Translations under genes and position numbers: made by a program
DNA from: Rodentibacter myodis
GTDB taxonomy: Bacteria; Pseudomonadota; Gammaproteobacteria; Enterobacterales; Pasteurellaceae
Length of the DNA stretch: 64,000 nucleotides
Reading direction: 5' to 3'
Assembly: GCF_001999305.1 (NCBI RefSeq)
Contig: NZ_MLHQ01000009.1
Span: forward strand, 1 to 64,000
Notes under the pieces: generated by a model
Databases searched by the model: none
What the model was told of the DNA's origin: nothing
What the model saw: only the letters and a program-made list of their open reading frames with translations
Shown here: positions 8,992 to 16,117 of the stretch, piece after piece
Numbering within the stretch: position 1 is the first letter of the stretch
How the letters are laid out: each line of letters starts with the position of its first letter

Positions 8992-9852
8992 ATGTTTAAT
9001 TTTAATCATCATAGATCTTACACGCCCGACACAATCTCAAGAAATATTAAGTGGGTAAAAAACGGTGTCATTGAAATTTGCCGTTATAGTGATGCCAAAC
9101 TACGCCAATTTTTATGGATGTGGTTTTTAGTTATCACTTTTTTTTGGATATGGAATGTGATTGATCCAAACCAACCACTACACAATAAGCTGGAATGGGC
9201 TTGGAATGCAAAAGAAAAAGAAATCTATATTATTAATTTTTTAATAGATTCAGATAATCCTCAGTATATGATTGATGGGCAACCTATCAATGAATATAAG
9301 TCTCACCTATCCGAAAATGTTAAACAATATACGAAAAATGCTTGGGTATTATTAAGTGTACCACTATGGATTCTACTATTACTTATTTCACCCAACTGGC
9401 GTCCACTACGTATTGACACCAACCGCCGAATTGCCTACTTTTGGCAATTCGGTAAATTTTATATCACACGCTATGATGAAAGAACCAATCCGCTCAATGC
9501 CCTGAAGCCTTACTCATACCAATCCCGATTAACCAATCCGGAGCATGCCGCATTAATCCTTATACTCCCTCACGAAACCGATCCCAACAATATCGTGCGC
9601 GTTGATTTAGGCATTTACCGCCCCGCCTGTGATTACCAAGATCAAGTTCTCAAAGATTTTCTCGCCGACTATATGCAAAGCCCTAACCCCGATCAGGAAT
9701 TTGCCCACTACTTCAAAAAAGAAAAACGTTTATGGTCGGATTATATTAATTGGTTTTATCATTTCAGCCTTTTCCCAACCCGCGGCTATAACGAAAAGAA
9801 AACCGAAGCCAAAATCCAACAATGGCTTGCCAACAACCCCGAAATCTATTAA
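8992..9852 (+). CDS. Probable T6SS immunity protein, copy 6 (loop type B), end of array
   Basis: A 286-residue type B paralogue. Membrane segment 1 is QFLWMWFLVITFFWIWN, the loop begins VIDPNQPLHNKLEWAWNAKEK, and the second segment (VPLWILLLLISPNW) leads to the common domain. A single change T to I is seen in the otherwise fixed LILTLPHET motif (LILILPHET). It is the last unit: no effector tail follows, only the uptake-sequence terminator and ~130 bases of non-coding DNA. Function inferred as for the other copies. Confidence 0.72.
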   Translation: MFNFNHHRSYTPDTISRNIKWVKNGVIEICRYSDAKLRQFLWMWFLVITFFWIWNVIDPNQPLHNKLEWAWNAKEKEIYIINFLIDSDNPQYMIDGQPINEYKSHLSENVKQYTKNAWVLLSVPLWILLLLISPNWRPLRIDTNRRIAYFWQFGKFYITRYDERTNPLNALKPYSYQSRLTNPEHAALILILPHETDPNNIVRVDLGIYRPACDYQDQVLKDFLADYMQSPNPDQEFAHYFKKEKRLWSDYINWFYHFSLFPTRGYNEKKTEAKIQQWLANNPEIY

Positions 9853-9868
9853 AACACCGCTATTTTTG

Positions 9869-9892
9869 ACCGCACTTTACCTAAAGTGCGGT
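9869..9892 (+). terminator. Facing uptake-sequence pair closing the array
   Basis: The last copy of the ACCGCACTTT / AAAGTGCGGT stem. The sequence after it (TGATTGTTTTCC) departs from that in the other units, marking the array's right boundary. Confidence 0.65.
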
Positions 9893-10027
9893 TGATTGTT
9901 TTCCACAATTAGAAAGGCAATTATCTCTTTCTATTAATTTGCCACACCCAACAATCGTCAAAAATTTATTGATATAAAACAATGAGTTGACAAAAAAATA
10001 AAAACCTATTAACTCCCCCTCAAAAAA

Positions 10028-10324
10028 CTATTCCGCTTTCACACCTAAATTGCCGATTCTTACCCCAAGCATACCGAGGGAAACCGAATCTAAATAATCA
10101 CCAAGAAATTTGAATAGCTCGGTGAGTTCGGTAAATGAACGTTGTATTTTGATTTGATCTTCCACTCTACGCACAAATTCATAGCGAATACCGCTTTCTT
10201 CAAAATGAGCAGTGAGGGTTAAATAAACGGTTTCAAAAAAATGGCTATGCGCCCCTTCTTCACCGGGATCGCTAATACGCACATTCCACGTTGTATTGAA
10301 TAATGTTTCTGTTTTGTTTGACAT
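10028..10324 (-). CDS. Small conserved-looking hypothetical protein
   Basis: A 98-residue soluble protein starting MSNKTETLFNTTWNVRI. The ATG at 10324 is chosen because GAGAGGTAAC lies 6-7 bases upstream; a longer start at 10339 would place the first Met before that ribosome site. The sequence has an acidic beta-like first half and a helical second half (SFTELTELFKFLGDYLDSVS). I do not recognise the family. It lies 24 bases downstream of arfA on the same strand, but beyond the arfA hairpin, so expression would need readthrough or its own promoter. Confidence 0.6.
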   Translation of the reverse strand: MSNKTETLFNTTWNVRISDPGEEGAHSHFFETVYLTLTAHFEESGIRYEFVRRVEDQIKIQRSFTELTELFKFLGDYLDSVSLGMLGVRIGNLGVKAE

Positions 10325-10347
10325 ATTGTTACCTCTCATTGTTATTT

Positions 10348-10593
10348 TTACTTTAAGAAAAACCCGATTATAAAATTTCTGAAATCAAAAAATTTATAAT
10401 CGGGCTTTTCAAAAAATTTCCCTGCGTGTTTTGCTTTTCGTTGGTAACTGCCTTTTCCTTTGCGCTTTTTCTCAATACGCTGACGAAATAATCTATCGTG
10501 CAATAATGCCATTACCGCATTGTCTTTCACCACCCCGCGGGTGTGTTGATAAACGGTTTGATTTTCAACCGCACTTTTTTGTTTTTTTGCCAT
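10348..10593 (-). CDS. arfA: Alternative ribosome-rescue factor A
   Basis: An 81-codon gene. Residues ~15-58 match ArfA closely: [40 protein letters not shown]. ArfA recruits RF2 to ribosomes stalled on mRNAs without a stop codon, as a backup for tmRNA. The codons after KFFEKPD lie inside a strong hairpin followed by a T-run, all upstream of the TAA. Most transcripts should therefore end before the stop codon and be tagged for destruction by tmRNA, the known feedback that makes ArfA only when tmRNA fails. AAGGAAAC precedes the ATG. The ArsC-like gene lies upstream on the same strand. Confidence 0.92.
   Translation of the reverse strand: MAKKQKSAVENQTVYQHTRGVVKDNAVMALLHDRLFRQRIEKKRKGKGSYQRKAKHAGKFFEKPDYKFFDFRNFIIGFFLK
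10354..10404 (-). terminator. arfA in-frame hairpin and T-run (non-stop mRNA generator)
   Basis: On the minus strand CCCGATTATAAA pairs with TTTATAATCGGG across an AT-rich loop, followed by TTTTTCTT. The whole structure lies before the arfA TAA at 10348-10350. It can act as an intrinsic terminator and/or an RNase III target. Confidence 0.8.
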
Positions 10594-10610
10594 TATGTTT
10601 CCTTAAACTT

Positions 10611-10639
10611 AAAAACGCCGTGAAGTGATTTTCACGGCG
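10611..10639 (-). terminator. Intrinsic terminator of the ArsC-like gene
   Basis: Read on the minus strand, CGCCGTGAA pairs with TTCACGGCG across 6 bases and is followed by TTTTTAAG. It lies between the ArsC-like gene and arfA. Confidence 0.75.
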
Positions 10640-10665
10640 GCGTATTATACGCATAAACCCTCAAA

Positions 10666-11016
10666 TTACAAAATCGCCAACACCGCTTCCGGCGGTCGCC
10701 CGATTTTTGCTTTTTCACCGTTCACCACAATAGGGCGTTCAATCAAAGCGGAATGTTCGCTCATTGCCTTTAATAAATCCTCATTGGTTAATGCGGGATT
10801 ATCTAATTCCAACGACTTATACAAATCATCGTTGGTTCGCATCATTTGTCGCACATCATCCACACCCAATTTATCGGCTAATTGTTGAAGTTCGGCAATG
10901 GCATAATGTTTTTGTAAATACAGTTCAATCACCGGCTGAATCCCCTTTGCTTCAAGTAATGAAAGGGTTTCTCGGCTTTTAGAACAGCGTGGATTGTGAT
11001 AAATCACGATAGGCAT
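10666..11016 (-). CDS. ArsC/YfgD-family thioredoxin-fold protein (arsenate-reductase-like)
   Basis: A 116-residue protein. It has the ArsC-family start IVIYHNPRCSKSRETL with the catalytic-type cysteine at residue 11, and ends with the RPIVVNGEKAKIGRPPE motif typical of glutaredoxin-linked arsenate reductases. It is closer to the YfgD branch, whose true substrate is uncertain, than to the plasmid ArsC enzymes. No arsR or arsB is nearby, so an arsenic operon is unlikely. It is divergent from perM, a pairing also kept near yfgD/perM in enterobacteria. Confidence 0.85.
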   Translation of the reverse strand: MPIVIYHNPRCSKSRETLSLLEAKGIQPVIELYLQKHYAIAELQQLADKLGVDDVRQMMRTNDDLYKSLELDNPALTNEDLLKAMSEHSALIERPIVVNGEKAKIGRPPEAVLAIL

Positions 11017-11059
11017 AGAATTTCTCTCCGGTTGGCTATAACTAGGGGGAATTTTAACT

Positions 11060-11065
11060 TATAAT
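11060..11065 (+). promoter_or_regulatory. -10 box candidate for perM
   Basis: A perfect TATAAT lies 31 bases before the perM ATG; no clear -35 box is seen at the right distance. Confidence 0.4.
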
Positions 11066-11095
11066 GGCGAAAATTTCTTATTCGGATATGCATTT

Positions 11096-12145
11096 ATGTT
11101 AGATATGTTGAAAAGCTGGTACGCCCGCCGCTTGAGCGATCCACAGGCTATGGGGCTGTTGGCGATTTTACTTTTTGGCTTCATTGCCATTTATTTTTTT
11201 GGTGATTTAATCGCCCCCTTGCTGATTGCCATTGTGTTGGCATATCTATTGGAAATGCCCATTCACTTTCTCACCCATCGGCTAAAATTCCCACGTATGT
11301 TGGCAACCATCGTTATTTTTGGTGGATTTATTGGTATGGCAACGGTTTTTTTTCTTGTGCTTGTGCCGATGTTGTGGAATCAAAGTATTTCATTGTTAAG
11401 CGATCTGCCGGCAATGTTTAATAAACTCAATGAGTGGTTGCTTGCTTTACCGGAACATTACCCCGAACTCATTGATTATTCTATGGTCGATGCCATTTTT
11501 AATTCCGTGCGGGAAAAAATTCTGGGCTTTGGTGAATCGGCGGTGAAACTTTCGCTCGCTTCCATTATGAACTTGGTATCCCTCGGCATTTATGCCTTTT
11601 TAGTGCCGTTAATGATGTTTTTTATGTTGAAAGACAAAGGGGAACTTTTACTGGGGGTAAGCCGATTTTTACCACGCAACCGTCACTTAGCGTCTAAAGT
11701 GTGGTTGGAAATGCAGCAACAAATCGCCAATTATATTCACGGTAAATTGTTGGAGATTTTAATTGTCACCCTCGTCACTTACGTTATTTTTCTCATTTTC
11801 GGCTTAAATTATCCGCTGTTATTGGCTTTTGCGGTGGGGCTTTCCGTGTTAGTGCCTTATATTGGTGCGGTGTTAGTCACCATTCCTGTGGCGTTGGTTG
11901 CCCTTTTCCAATTCGGAATCAGCCCAACATTTTGGTATATCATTATCGCTTTTGCGGTGAGCCAATTATTAGACGGAAATTTACTCGTGCCTTATTTATT
12001 CTCTGAGGCGGTTAATCTACATCCATTGATCATCATTATTTCGGTGCTGATCTTCGGTGGATTATGGGGATTCTGGGGTGTCTTTTTTGCCATTCCGCTC
12101 GCAACCTTGGTGAAAGCGGTGCTAAATGCATTACCGGAAGATTAA
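11096..12145 (+). CDS. perM: PerM/AI-2E family membrane permease
   Basis: A 349-residue protein with about eight hydrophobic segments and the family layout: an N-terminal hairpin ([32 protein letters not shown]), a soluble insert (~residues 100-150), and a C-terminal block with [23 protein letters not shown] and [20 protein letters not shown]. Members are proposed exporters or facilitators (autoinducer-2 or Na+/H+ exchange in some cases); the substrate of this branch is unknown. It ends 12 bases from convergent trmO and shares a terminator with it. Confidence 0.85.
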   Translation: MLDMLKSWYARRLSDPQAMGLLAILLFGFIAIYFFGDLIAPLLIAIVLAYLLEMPIHFLTHRLKFPRMLATIVIFGGFIGMATVFFLVLVPMLWNQSISLLSDLPAMFNKLNEWLLALPEHYPELIDYSMVDAIFNSVREKILGFGESAVKLSLASIMNLVSLGIYAFLVPLMMFFMLKDKGELLLGVSRFLPRNRHLASKVWLEMQQQIANYIHGKLLEILIVTLVTYVIFLIFGLNYPLLLAFAVGLSVLVPYIGAVLVTIPVALVALFQFGISPTFWYIIIAFAVSQLLDGNLLVPYLFSEAVNLHPLIIIISVLIFGGLWGFWGVFFAIPLATLVKAVLNALPED

Positions 12146-12149
12146 AAAT

Positions 12150-12166
12150 GGCGGGATTAACCCGCC
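12150..12166. terminator. Shared terminator between perM and trmO
   Basis: GGCGGG pairs with CCCGCC across 5 bases, with TTATTTTTTT on the perM side. The stem lies partly inside the last codons of trmO, so the two convergent genes use the same structure. Confidence 0.7.
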
Positions 12167-12882
12167 TTATTTTTTTCGATATTCAACACTTCAACCACAT
12201 CCACTGTGCCTGCCTTAATACGCCATTTCACGTTAAAGTCATACAAACTGATACCGTAAATTCGATCGCTGAATTTCCCTTGTTGGTAAGCCGGACGCGG
12301 ATCTTGCTCAATCACATCACGAATAAAGCGCGCTAAGTGCGGTCGTTTTTCTTCCAGTTTTTTCACCGCACTTTCTGCCTTTGAGGTAAATTCCACCTTT
12401 AATTTTGTCGGCGGTTTCTCTTGCGCAAAGCCTGATTTCGCATTGGGTTCACTATCGGCATAAGCCACATAAGGCTTAATATCAAAAATTGGCGTACCGT
12501 CCACCAAATCCACCGCACCAAGATGTAAAAACACCTTGCCGTGAATACATTCCACTTTCCGCAATGCCACCTTAGACAATCCCAACGGATTAGGACGATG
12601 TGTGGCACGCGAAGCAAACACCCCCACCCGCTGATTTCCGCCTAAACGGGGCGGGCGTACCGTGGGCTGCCATTTTCCTTGTTGAATTTGATCGAACTGA
12701 AAAATTAACCAAAGATGACTAAATTGTTCCAATCCCCGCACCGCTTCGGGGGAATTATAAGGCGGTAATAATTCCACAATTCCCACGCCGTCTTGCACTA
12801 AATTAGGTTGGCGTGGCACGGAAAATTTTTCTTTATAAGGGGTGTGGATAATCGCGATGGGCGTTAGTGTTAAATCATTCAT
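12157..12882 (-). CDS. trmO: tRNA (N6-threonylcarbamoyladenosine37-N6)-methyltransferase TrmO
   Basis: A 241-residue protein. The N-terminal half is the TrmO (YaeB/VirR) beta-barrel that binds S-adenosylmethionine. FSVPRQPNL is near residues 20-28, FSHLWLIF near 54, and [13 protein letters not shown] at ~91-103 is the family signature. The enzyme methylates t6A37 in tRNA-Thr(GGU) to m6t6A. The C-terminal ~90 residues form the second domain seen in proteobacterial TrmO (PRPAYQQG...[14 protein letters not shown]). Full length for the family. Convergent with perM and upstream-facing to menA. Confidence 0.93.
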   Translation of the reverse strand: MNDLTLTPIAIIHTPYKEKFSVPRQPNLVQDGVGIVELLPPYNSPEAVRGLEQFSHLWLIFQFDQIQQGKWQPTVRPPRLGGNQRVGVFASRATHRPNPLGLSKVALRKVECIHGKVFLHLGAVDLVDGTPIFDIKPYVAYADSEPNAKSGFAQEKPPTKLKVEFTSKAESAVKKLEEKRPHLARFIRDVIEQDPRPAYQQGKFSDRIYGISLYDFNVKWRIKAGTVDVVEVLNIEKNKAG

Positions 12883-12943
12883 AAACAGGCTATTTCAGTG
12901 TAGAATACGCGACTTATTGTAATCAAAAGTGCGGTCAAAAAAA

Positions 12944-13855
12944 ATGACAAATGAAAAACTGAAAATGTGGTGGGAAACGGCACGTCCAAAAACCTTGCCC
13001 CTTGCCTTAGCCTCGATTTTTACCGGCTCGGCATTGGGCTATTGGGCGAATCCCGAAAAATTTAATATGGCGGTAATGATTCTTTGTTTGCTCACCACCA
13101 TTTTATTACAAGTGCTTTCCAACTTTGCCAATGATTATGGCGATCATCAAAAAGGTTCGGACACCCAAGAACGAATCGGCCCCTTGCGTGGTATTCAAAA
13201 AGGCGCAATTTCGGCAAAAGAGCTGAAATGGGGCTTGATATTAATGGCGTTGGCAAGTTTTCTTTCCGGTGCTTTTCTCATTGGCATTGCCTATGAAAAT
13301 CTATCAGATTTATTGGCATTTGCCGGTCTTGGTATTTTAGCCATTATTGCCGCAATCACTTACACCGTGGGGGCAAAACCCTATGGTTATATGGGCTTGG
13401 GTGATATTTCTGTGCTGTTATTTTTTGGCTTATTAGGCGTGGGCGGTACTTACTATTTACAAACCCATTCTCTCGACACCACCATTATGTTACCGGCTAT
13501 CGGCTCAGGGCTATTGGCGAGTGCTGTGTTAAATATCAATAACTTACGGGATATTGAACAAGATGCCAAAGCGGGAAAAAACACCCTAGCCGTGCGTTTA
13601 GGTGCAAAAAAAGGGCGGGTTTATCACTGCATTTTATTAACCCTTGCCGCTTTATGTTATCTCATTTTCACCCTCGCTACGGCAAGTTCTTGGACAAATT
13701 ATTTGTTCTTACCCGCCTTTCCGTTGCTCGCCAAACACGCCCTGTTTGTTTACCGTAGCACACAACCCGAAAGCCTCCGCCCAATGTTGGCACAAATGTC
13801 GATGATTTCCTTATTCATCAATCTGTTATTTAGTTTAGGCTTGCTTCTCGGCTAA
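12944..13855 (+). CDS. menA: 1,4-dihydroxy-2-naphthoate polyprenyltransferase
   Basis: A 303-residue UbiA-superfamily prenyltransferase with about eight to nine membrane segments. The first aspartate-rich motif [12 protein letters not shown] lies at ~63-74 and the second, [16 protein letters not shown], at ~200-215; ARPKTLPLA near the N-terminus is typical of MenA. It attaches the polyprenyl tail in menaquinone synthesis, supporting anaerobic respiration. The ATG at 12944 is preferred over the in-frame GTG at 12929, which lies inside an uptake sequence. rraA (formerly misnamed menG) follows, as in relatives. Confidence 0.92.
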   Translation: MTNEKLKMWWETARPKTLPLALASIFTGSALGYWANPEKFNMAVMILCLLTTILLQVLSNFANDYGDHQKGSDTQERIGPLRGIQKGAISAKELKWGLILMALASFLSGAFLIGIAYENLSDLLAFAGLGILAIIAAITYTVGAKPYGYMGLGDISVLLFFGLLGVGGTYYLQTHSLDTTIMLPAIGSGLLASAVLNINNLRDIEQDAKAGKNTLAVRLGAKKGRVYHCILLTLAALCYLIFTLATASSWTNYLFLPAFPLLAKHALFVYRSTQPESLRPMLAQMSMISLFINLLFSLGLLLG

Positions 13856-13901
13856 ATCGGAATATACTTGCTTTCAGCTCAAATTTTTACAGGAGAAATT
13901 T

Positions 13902-14402
13902 ATGTTTATCGATACTTCAGAACTTTGCGATCTTTATGCCGATCAAGTGGATGTGGTAGAGCCGATTTTTTCCAGTTTCGGCGGTGTAAACAATTTTTTT
14001 GGTAAAGTCACCACCGTAAAATGCTTTGAAAATAATGGCTTGATTGCCGAAGTATTAGAAGAAGAGGGTGAAGGACGGGTATTGGTTGTCGATGGCGGTG
14101 GTGCAGTACGCCGTGGCTTGATTGATGCAGAACTCGCTCAACTTGCCGCCGATAATAACTGGGCAGGCATTATTGTTTATGGTGCAGTTCGCCAAATTCA
14201 ACAACTGGAAAATATTAATATTGGTATTCAAGCATTAGCCCCAATTCCGGTGAGTGCCGATGAAAACAATAGCGGAGAAAGCGATGTTCCGGTTAATTTC
14301 GGTGGTGTCACCTTCTTCCCTGAAGATTATATTTATGCGGATCTCACCGGTATTATTCTTTCCCAAGAACCCCTTGATTTAGAAGGATTTGAAGAAGAAT
14401 AA
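13902..14402 (+). CDS. rraA: Ribonuclease E activity regulator RraA
   Basis: A 166-residue protein of the RraA family. It has the start [12 protein letters not shown], the glycine-rich [23 protein letters not shown] at ~80-102, and [11 protein letters not shown]. In Escherichia coli the trimer binds the C-terminal part of RNase E and lowers its activity. A good ribosome site (AGGAGAAATTT) precedes the ATG. It lies 46 bases after menA, the conserved neighbour, and is followed by an uptake-sequence terminator. The C-terminal tail is unusually acidic (DLEGFEEE). Confidence 0.93.
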   Translation: MFIDTSELCDLYADQVDVVEPIFSSFGGVNNFFGKVTTVKCFENNGLIAEVLEEEGEGRVLVVDGGGAVRRGLIDAELAQLAADNNWAGIIVYGAVRQIQQLENINIGIQALAPIPVSADENNSGESDVPVNFGGVTFFPEDYIYADLTGIILSQEPLDLEGFEEE

Positions 14403-14411
14403 GACAACCTT

Positions 14412-14441
14412 AAAAGTGCGCTTAAAAATAACCGCACTTTT
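14412..14441 (+). terminator. Terminator after rraA
   Basis: AAAAGTGCG faces CGCACTTTT across ~12 bases, followed by TTTTTTG. The left arm is a degenerate uptake sequence (GTGCGCT). Confidence 0.7.
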
Positions 14442-14451
14442 TTTGTCAAAA

Positions 14452-14475
14452 TTTTTTGCACTTGATCACACTTTT
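14452..14475 (+). promoter_or_regulatory. Possible CRP site upstream of the DASS transporter
   Basis: The right half GATCACA fits the CRP consensus perfectly. The left half (TTTGC in place of TGTGA) matches only 3 of 5 core positions. It lies ~80 bases before the start, a plausible distance for activation. Confidence 0.3.
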
Positions 14476-14555
14476 GAATTTTGTTGATTGCAAGTTAGTA
14501 ACATTCCTTTAACATTAGTCCGTTCATTAAGTTTATAAGAATGTGGGGGGATTTT

Positions 14556-15941
14556 ATGAACACAGTATCTTCACTCAAAAGTCATAAAAACGGTGTGATA
14601 TTCCTTGTAGATATCGTACTATTTTTTGTGTTATTAAAATTTTTACCTTTTACACCGAAAGAAAATTCAGGGCTCGCCCTATTAGCTTTTATCGCTGTAC
14701 TTTGGCTAAGCGAAGCCTTGCACGTTACCATTACTGCGCTGCTTGTGCCATTATTGGCAATTGCGTTGGATTTGGTTGCCACCAAACAGGCGCTAGTTGC
14801 CTTTGCCGATCCAACTATTTTCTTATTTTTTGGCGGTTTTGCTTTGGCGACAGCATTGCATATCCAAAAGCTTGACAGAATGATCGCCAATAAAATTATG
14901 GCACTCGCCAAGGGCAATCTTCTGATTGCGGTGATTTATCTTTTCTTGATCACAGCCTTCCTTTCTATGTGGATGAGTAACACGGCAACCGCTGCAATGA
15001 TGTTACCTTTGGCGATGGGGATTTTAAGCCAAATGGATCGTGAAAAAGAACACAATACCTATGTTTTCGTGTTATTAGGGATCGCTTATAGTGCCAGTAT
15101 TGGCGGTATGGGAACTTTAGTAGGTAGTCCGCCCAATGCGATTGTGGCAAGTAATTTACACCTCACCTTCTCAGATTGGTTGTGGTATGGCTTGCCGGTG
15201 ATGATCGTTTTATTACCTTTAATGATCGGTACACTTTGGATTGTTTTCAAACCAAAACTCAATGTACATTTCGAGCAATCTTTTGAAAAAATCGAAATGA
15301 ACCCTCAACGCTTACTTACTCTTGCTATTTTTGTCTTTATCGCACTTTGCTGGGTATTCAGTAGCAAAATTAATCCGATCATTTCAGAGTTACTTGGGTT
15401 ACAGAAAAAAATTGCCGGCTTTGATAGTGTAGTTGCTTTACTTGCAGCGATCATTATTTGTTCAACCGGTGTGGCAAGCTGGAAACAAATTCAAGAAAAT
15501 ACCGATTGGGGCGTGTTAATGCTCTTTGGTGGTGGCTTAACGCTAAGTGCTGTCTTAAAGGATTCCGGCGCGAGCAAAATTCTTGCGGACGGTATTGTAT
15601 TTCTTGTTCAAGGTCAGCATTATTATTTGATCGGTTTATTAATTGCCGCCTTTATTATTTTCTTAACGGAATTTACCTCCAATACGGCAAGTGCGGCATT
15701 ACTTGTACCGATCTTTATTTCCATTGCGCAATCTTTAGGTATTCCAGAAATCGGGCTTGCTTTAATTATTGGTCTCGGTGCATCCTGTGCATTTATGCTA
15801 CCGGTTGCAACGCCGCCAAATGCGATTGTATTTGGTAGCGGTGAGGTGAAACAAAGTGAAATGGTCAGAGCGGGTATTGTTCTAAACATTGTCTGTGTAT
15901 TTGTTATCGCCACAATTGGTTATCTCTTCTGGCTTAGTTAA
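14556..15941 (+). CDS. DASS-family (SLC13) anion/dicarboxylate:sodium symporter
   Basis: A 461-residue transporter with about 11 membrane segments. The two inverted repeats each carry the SNT signature (MSNTATAAMMLP and TSNTASAALLVP) and a second loop (GSPPNAIV and ATPPNAIVFG), which bind Na+ and the carboxylate in the VcINDY structure. The substrate is probably a C4-dicarboxylate; it could be another anion. The ATG at 14556 is chosen because GGGGGGA lies 4-5 bases upstream; the in-frame ATG at 14541 has no such site. It stands alone with a long leader and a possible CRP site. Confidence 0.88.
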   Translation: MNTVSSLKSHKNGVIFLVDIVLFFVLLKFLPFTPKENSGLALLAFIAVLWLSEALHVTITALLVPLLAIALDLVATKQALVAFADPTIFLFFGGFALATALHIQKLDRMIANKIMALAKGNLLIAVIYLFLITAFLSMWMSNTATAAMMLPLAMGILSQMDREKEHNTYVFVLLGIAYSASIGGMGTLVGSPPNAIVASNLHLTFSDWLWYGLPVMIVLLPLMIGTLWIVFKPKLNVHFEQSFEKIEMNPQRLLTLAIFVFIALCWVFSSKINPIISELLGLQKKIAGFDSVVALLAAIIICSTGVASWKQIQENTDWGVLMLFGGGLTLSAVLKDSGASKILADGIVFLVQGQHYYLIGLLIAAFIIFLTEFTSNTASAALLVPIFISIAQSLGIPEIGLALIIGLGASCAFMLPVATPPNAIVFGSGEVKQSEMVRAGIVLNIVCVFVIATIGYLFWLS

Positions 15942-15957
15942 ATTCCAGTAATAAACA

Positions 15958-16062
15958 GTATTAGTTGTTGCACAATGAATGTTTTTTAGGAAAAAGTAGG
16001 GACGCCACGCTGGCGTCCCTACTGTTCAAGCCATTTTCTCTTTGTGCGTTTGCGCCATAATG
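15958..16062 (+). repeat. MITE/REP-like element, copy 1 (degenerate left end)
   Basis: Contains a perfect 12-base inverted repeat GTAGGGACGCCA (15996-16022, 3-base centre). Its right half shares a long stretch (GTTCAAGCCATTTTCTCTTTG and beyond) with copy 2 in opposite orientation, ending GCGCCATAAT. An uptake sequence follows within ~15 bases. Confidence 0.7.
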
Positions 16063-16072
16063 CTGAAAAAAA

Positions 16073-16101
16073 CGACCGCACTTTTTGCTGAAGTGCGGTC
16101 G
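16073..16101. terminator. Bidirectional uptake-sequence terminator between the DASS and ABC genes
   Basis: CGACCGCACTT faces AAGTGCGGTCG across 7 bases, with A-run on the left and T-run on the right, so it can stop transcription from either side. Confidence 0.7.
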
Positions 16102-16117
16102 TTTTTATTTGTGTTTT

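Larger units (their letters stand above)
3054..9892 (+). repeat. Tandem array of [effector 3' tail + immunity gene + uptake-sequence terminator], six units of ~1.14 kb
   Basis: The segment starting at GTGAAGAAAAAACGC inside the effector gene (3054) and ending at the terminator after the immunity gene is repeated in direct orientation. Tail copies start at 3054 (intact effector), 4192, 5338, 6485, 7634 and 8777, so the spacing is 1138 to 1149 bases. Each unit carries ~206 bases of effector tail, a strong GGAGG-type ribosome site (weaker before copy 1), one ~860-base immunity gene and a facing pair of uptake sequences. Units are nearly identical over the immunity 3' half and differ strongly over residues ~54-112 of each protein. 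A new unit could arise or be lost by simple homologous recombination. Confidence 0.9.

Noticed and set aside
3054..9892. CRISPR-like or satellite array
   Set aside because: The period is ~1.14 kb and the units are protein-coding; no short repeats with unique spacers.
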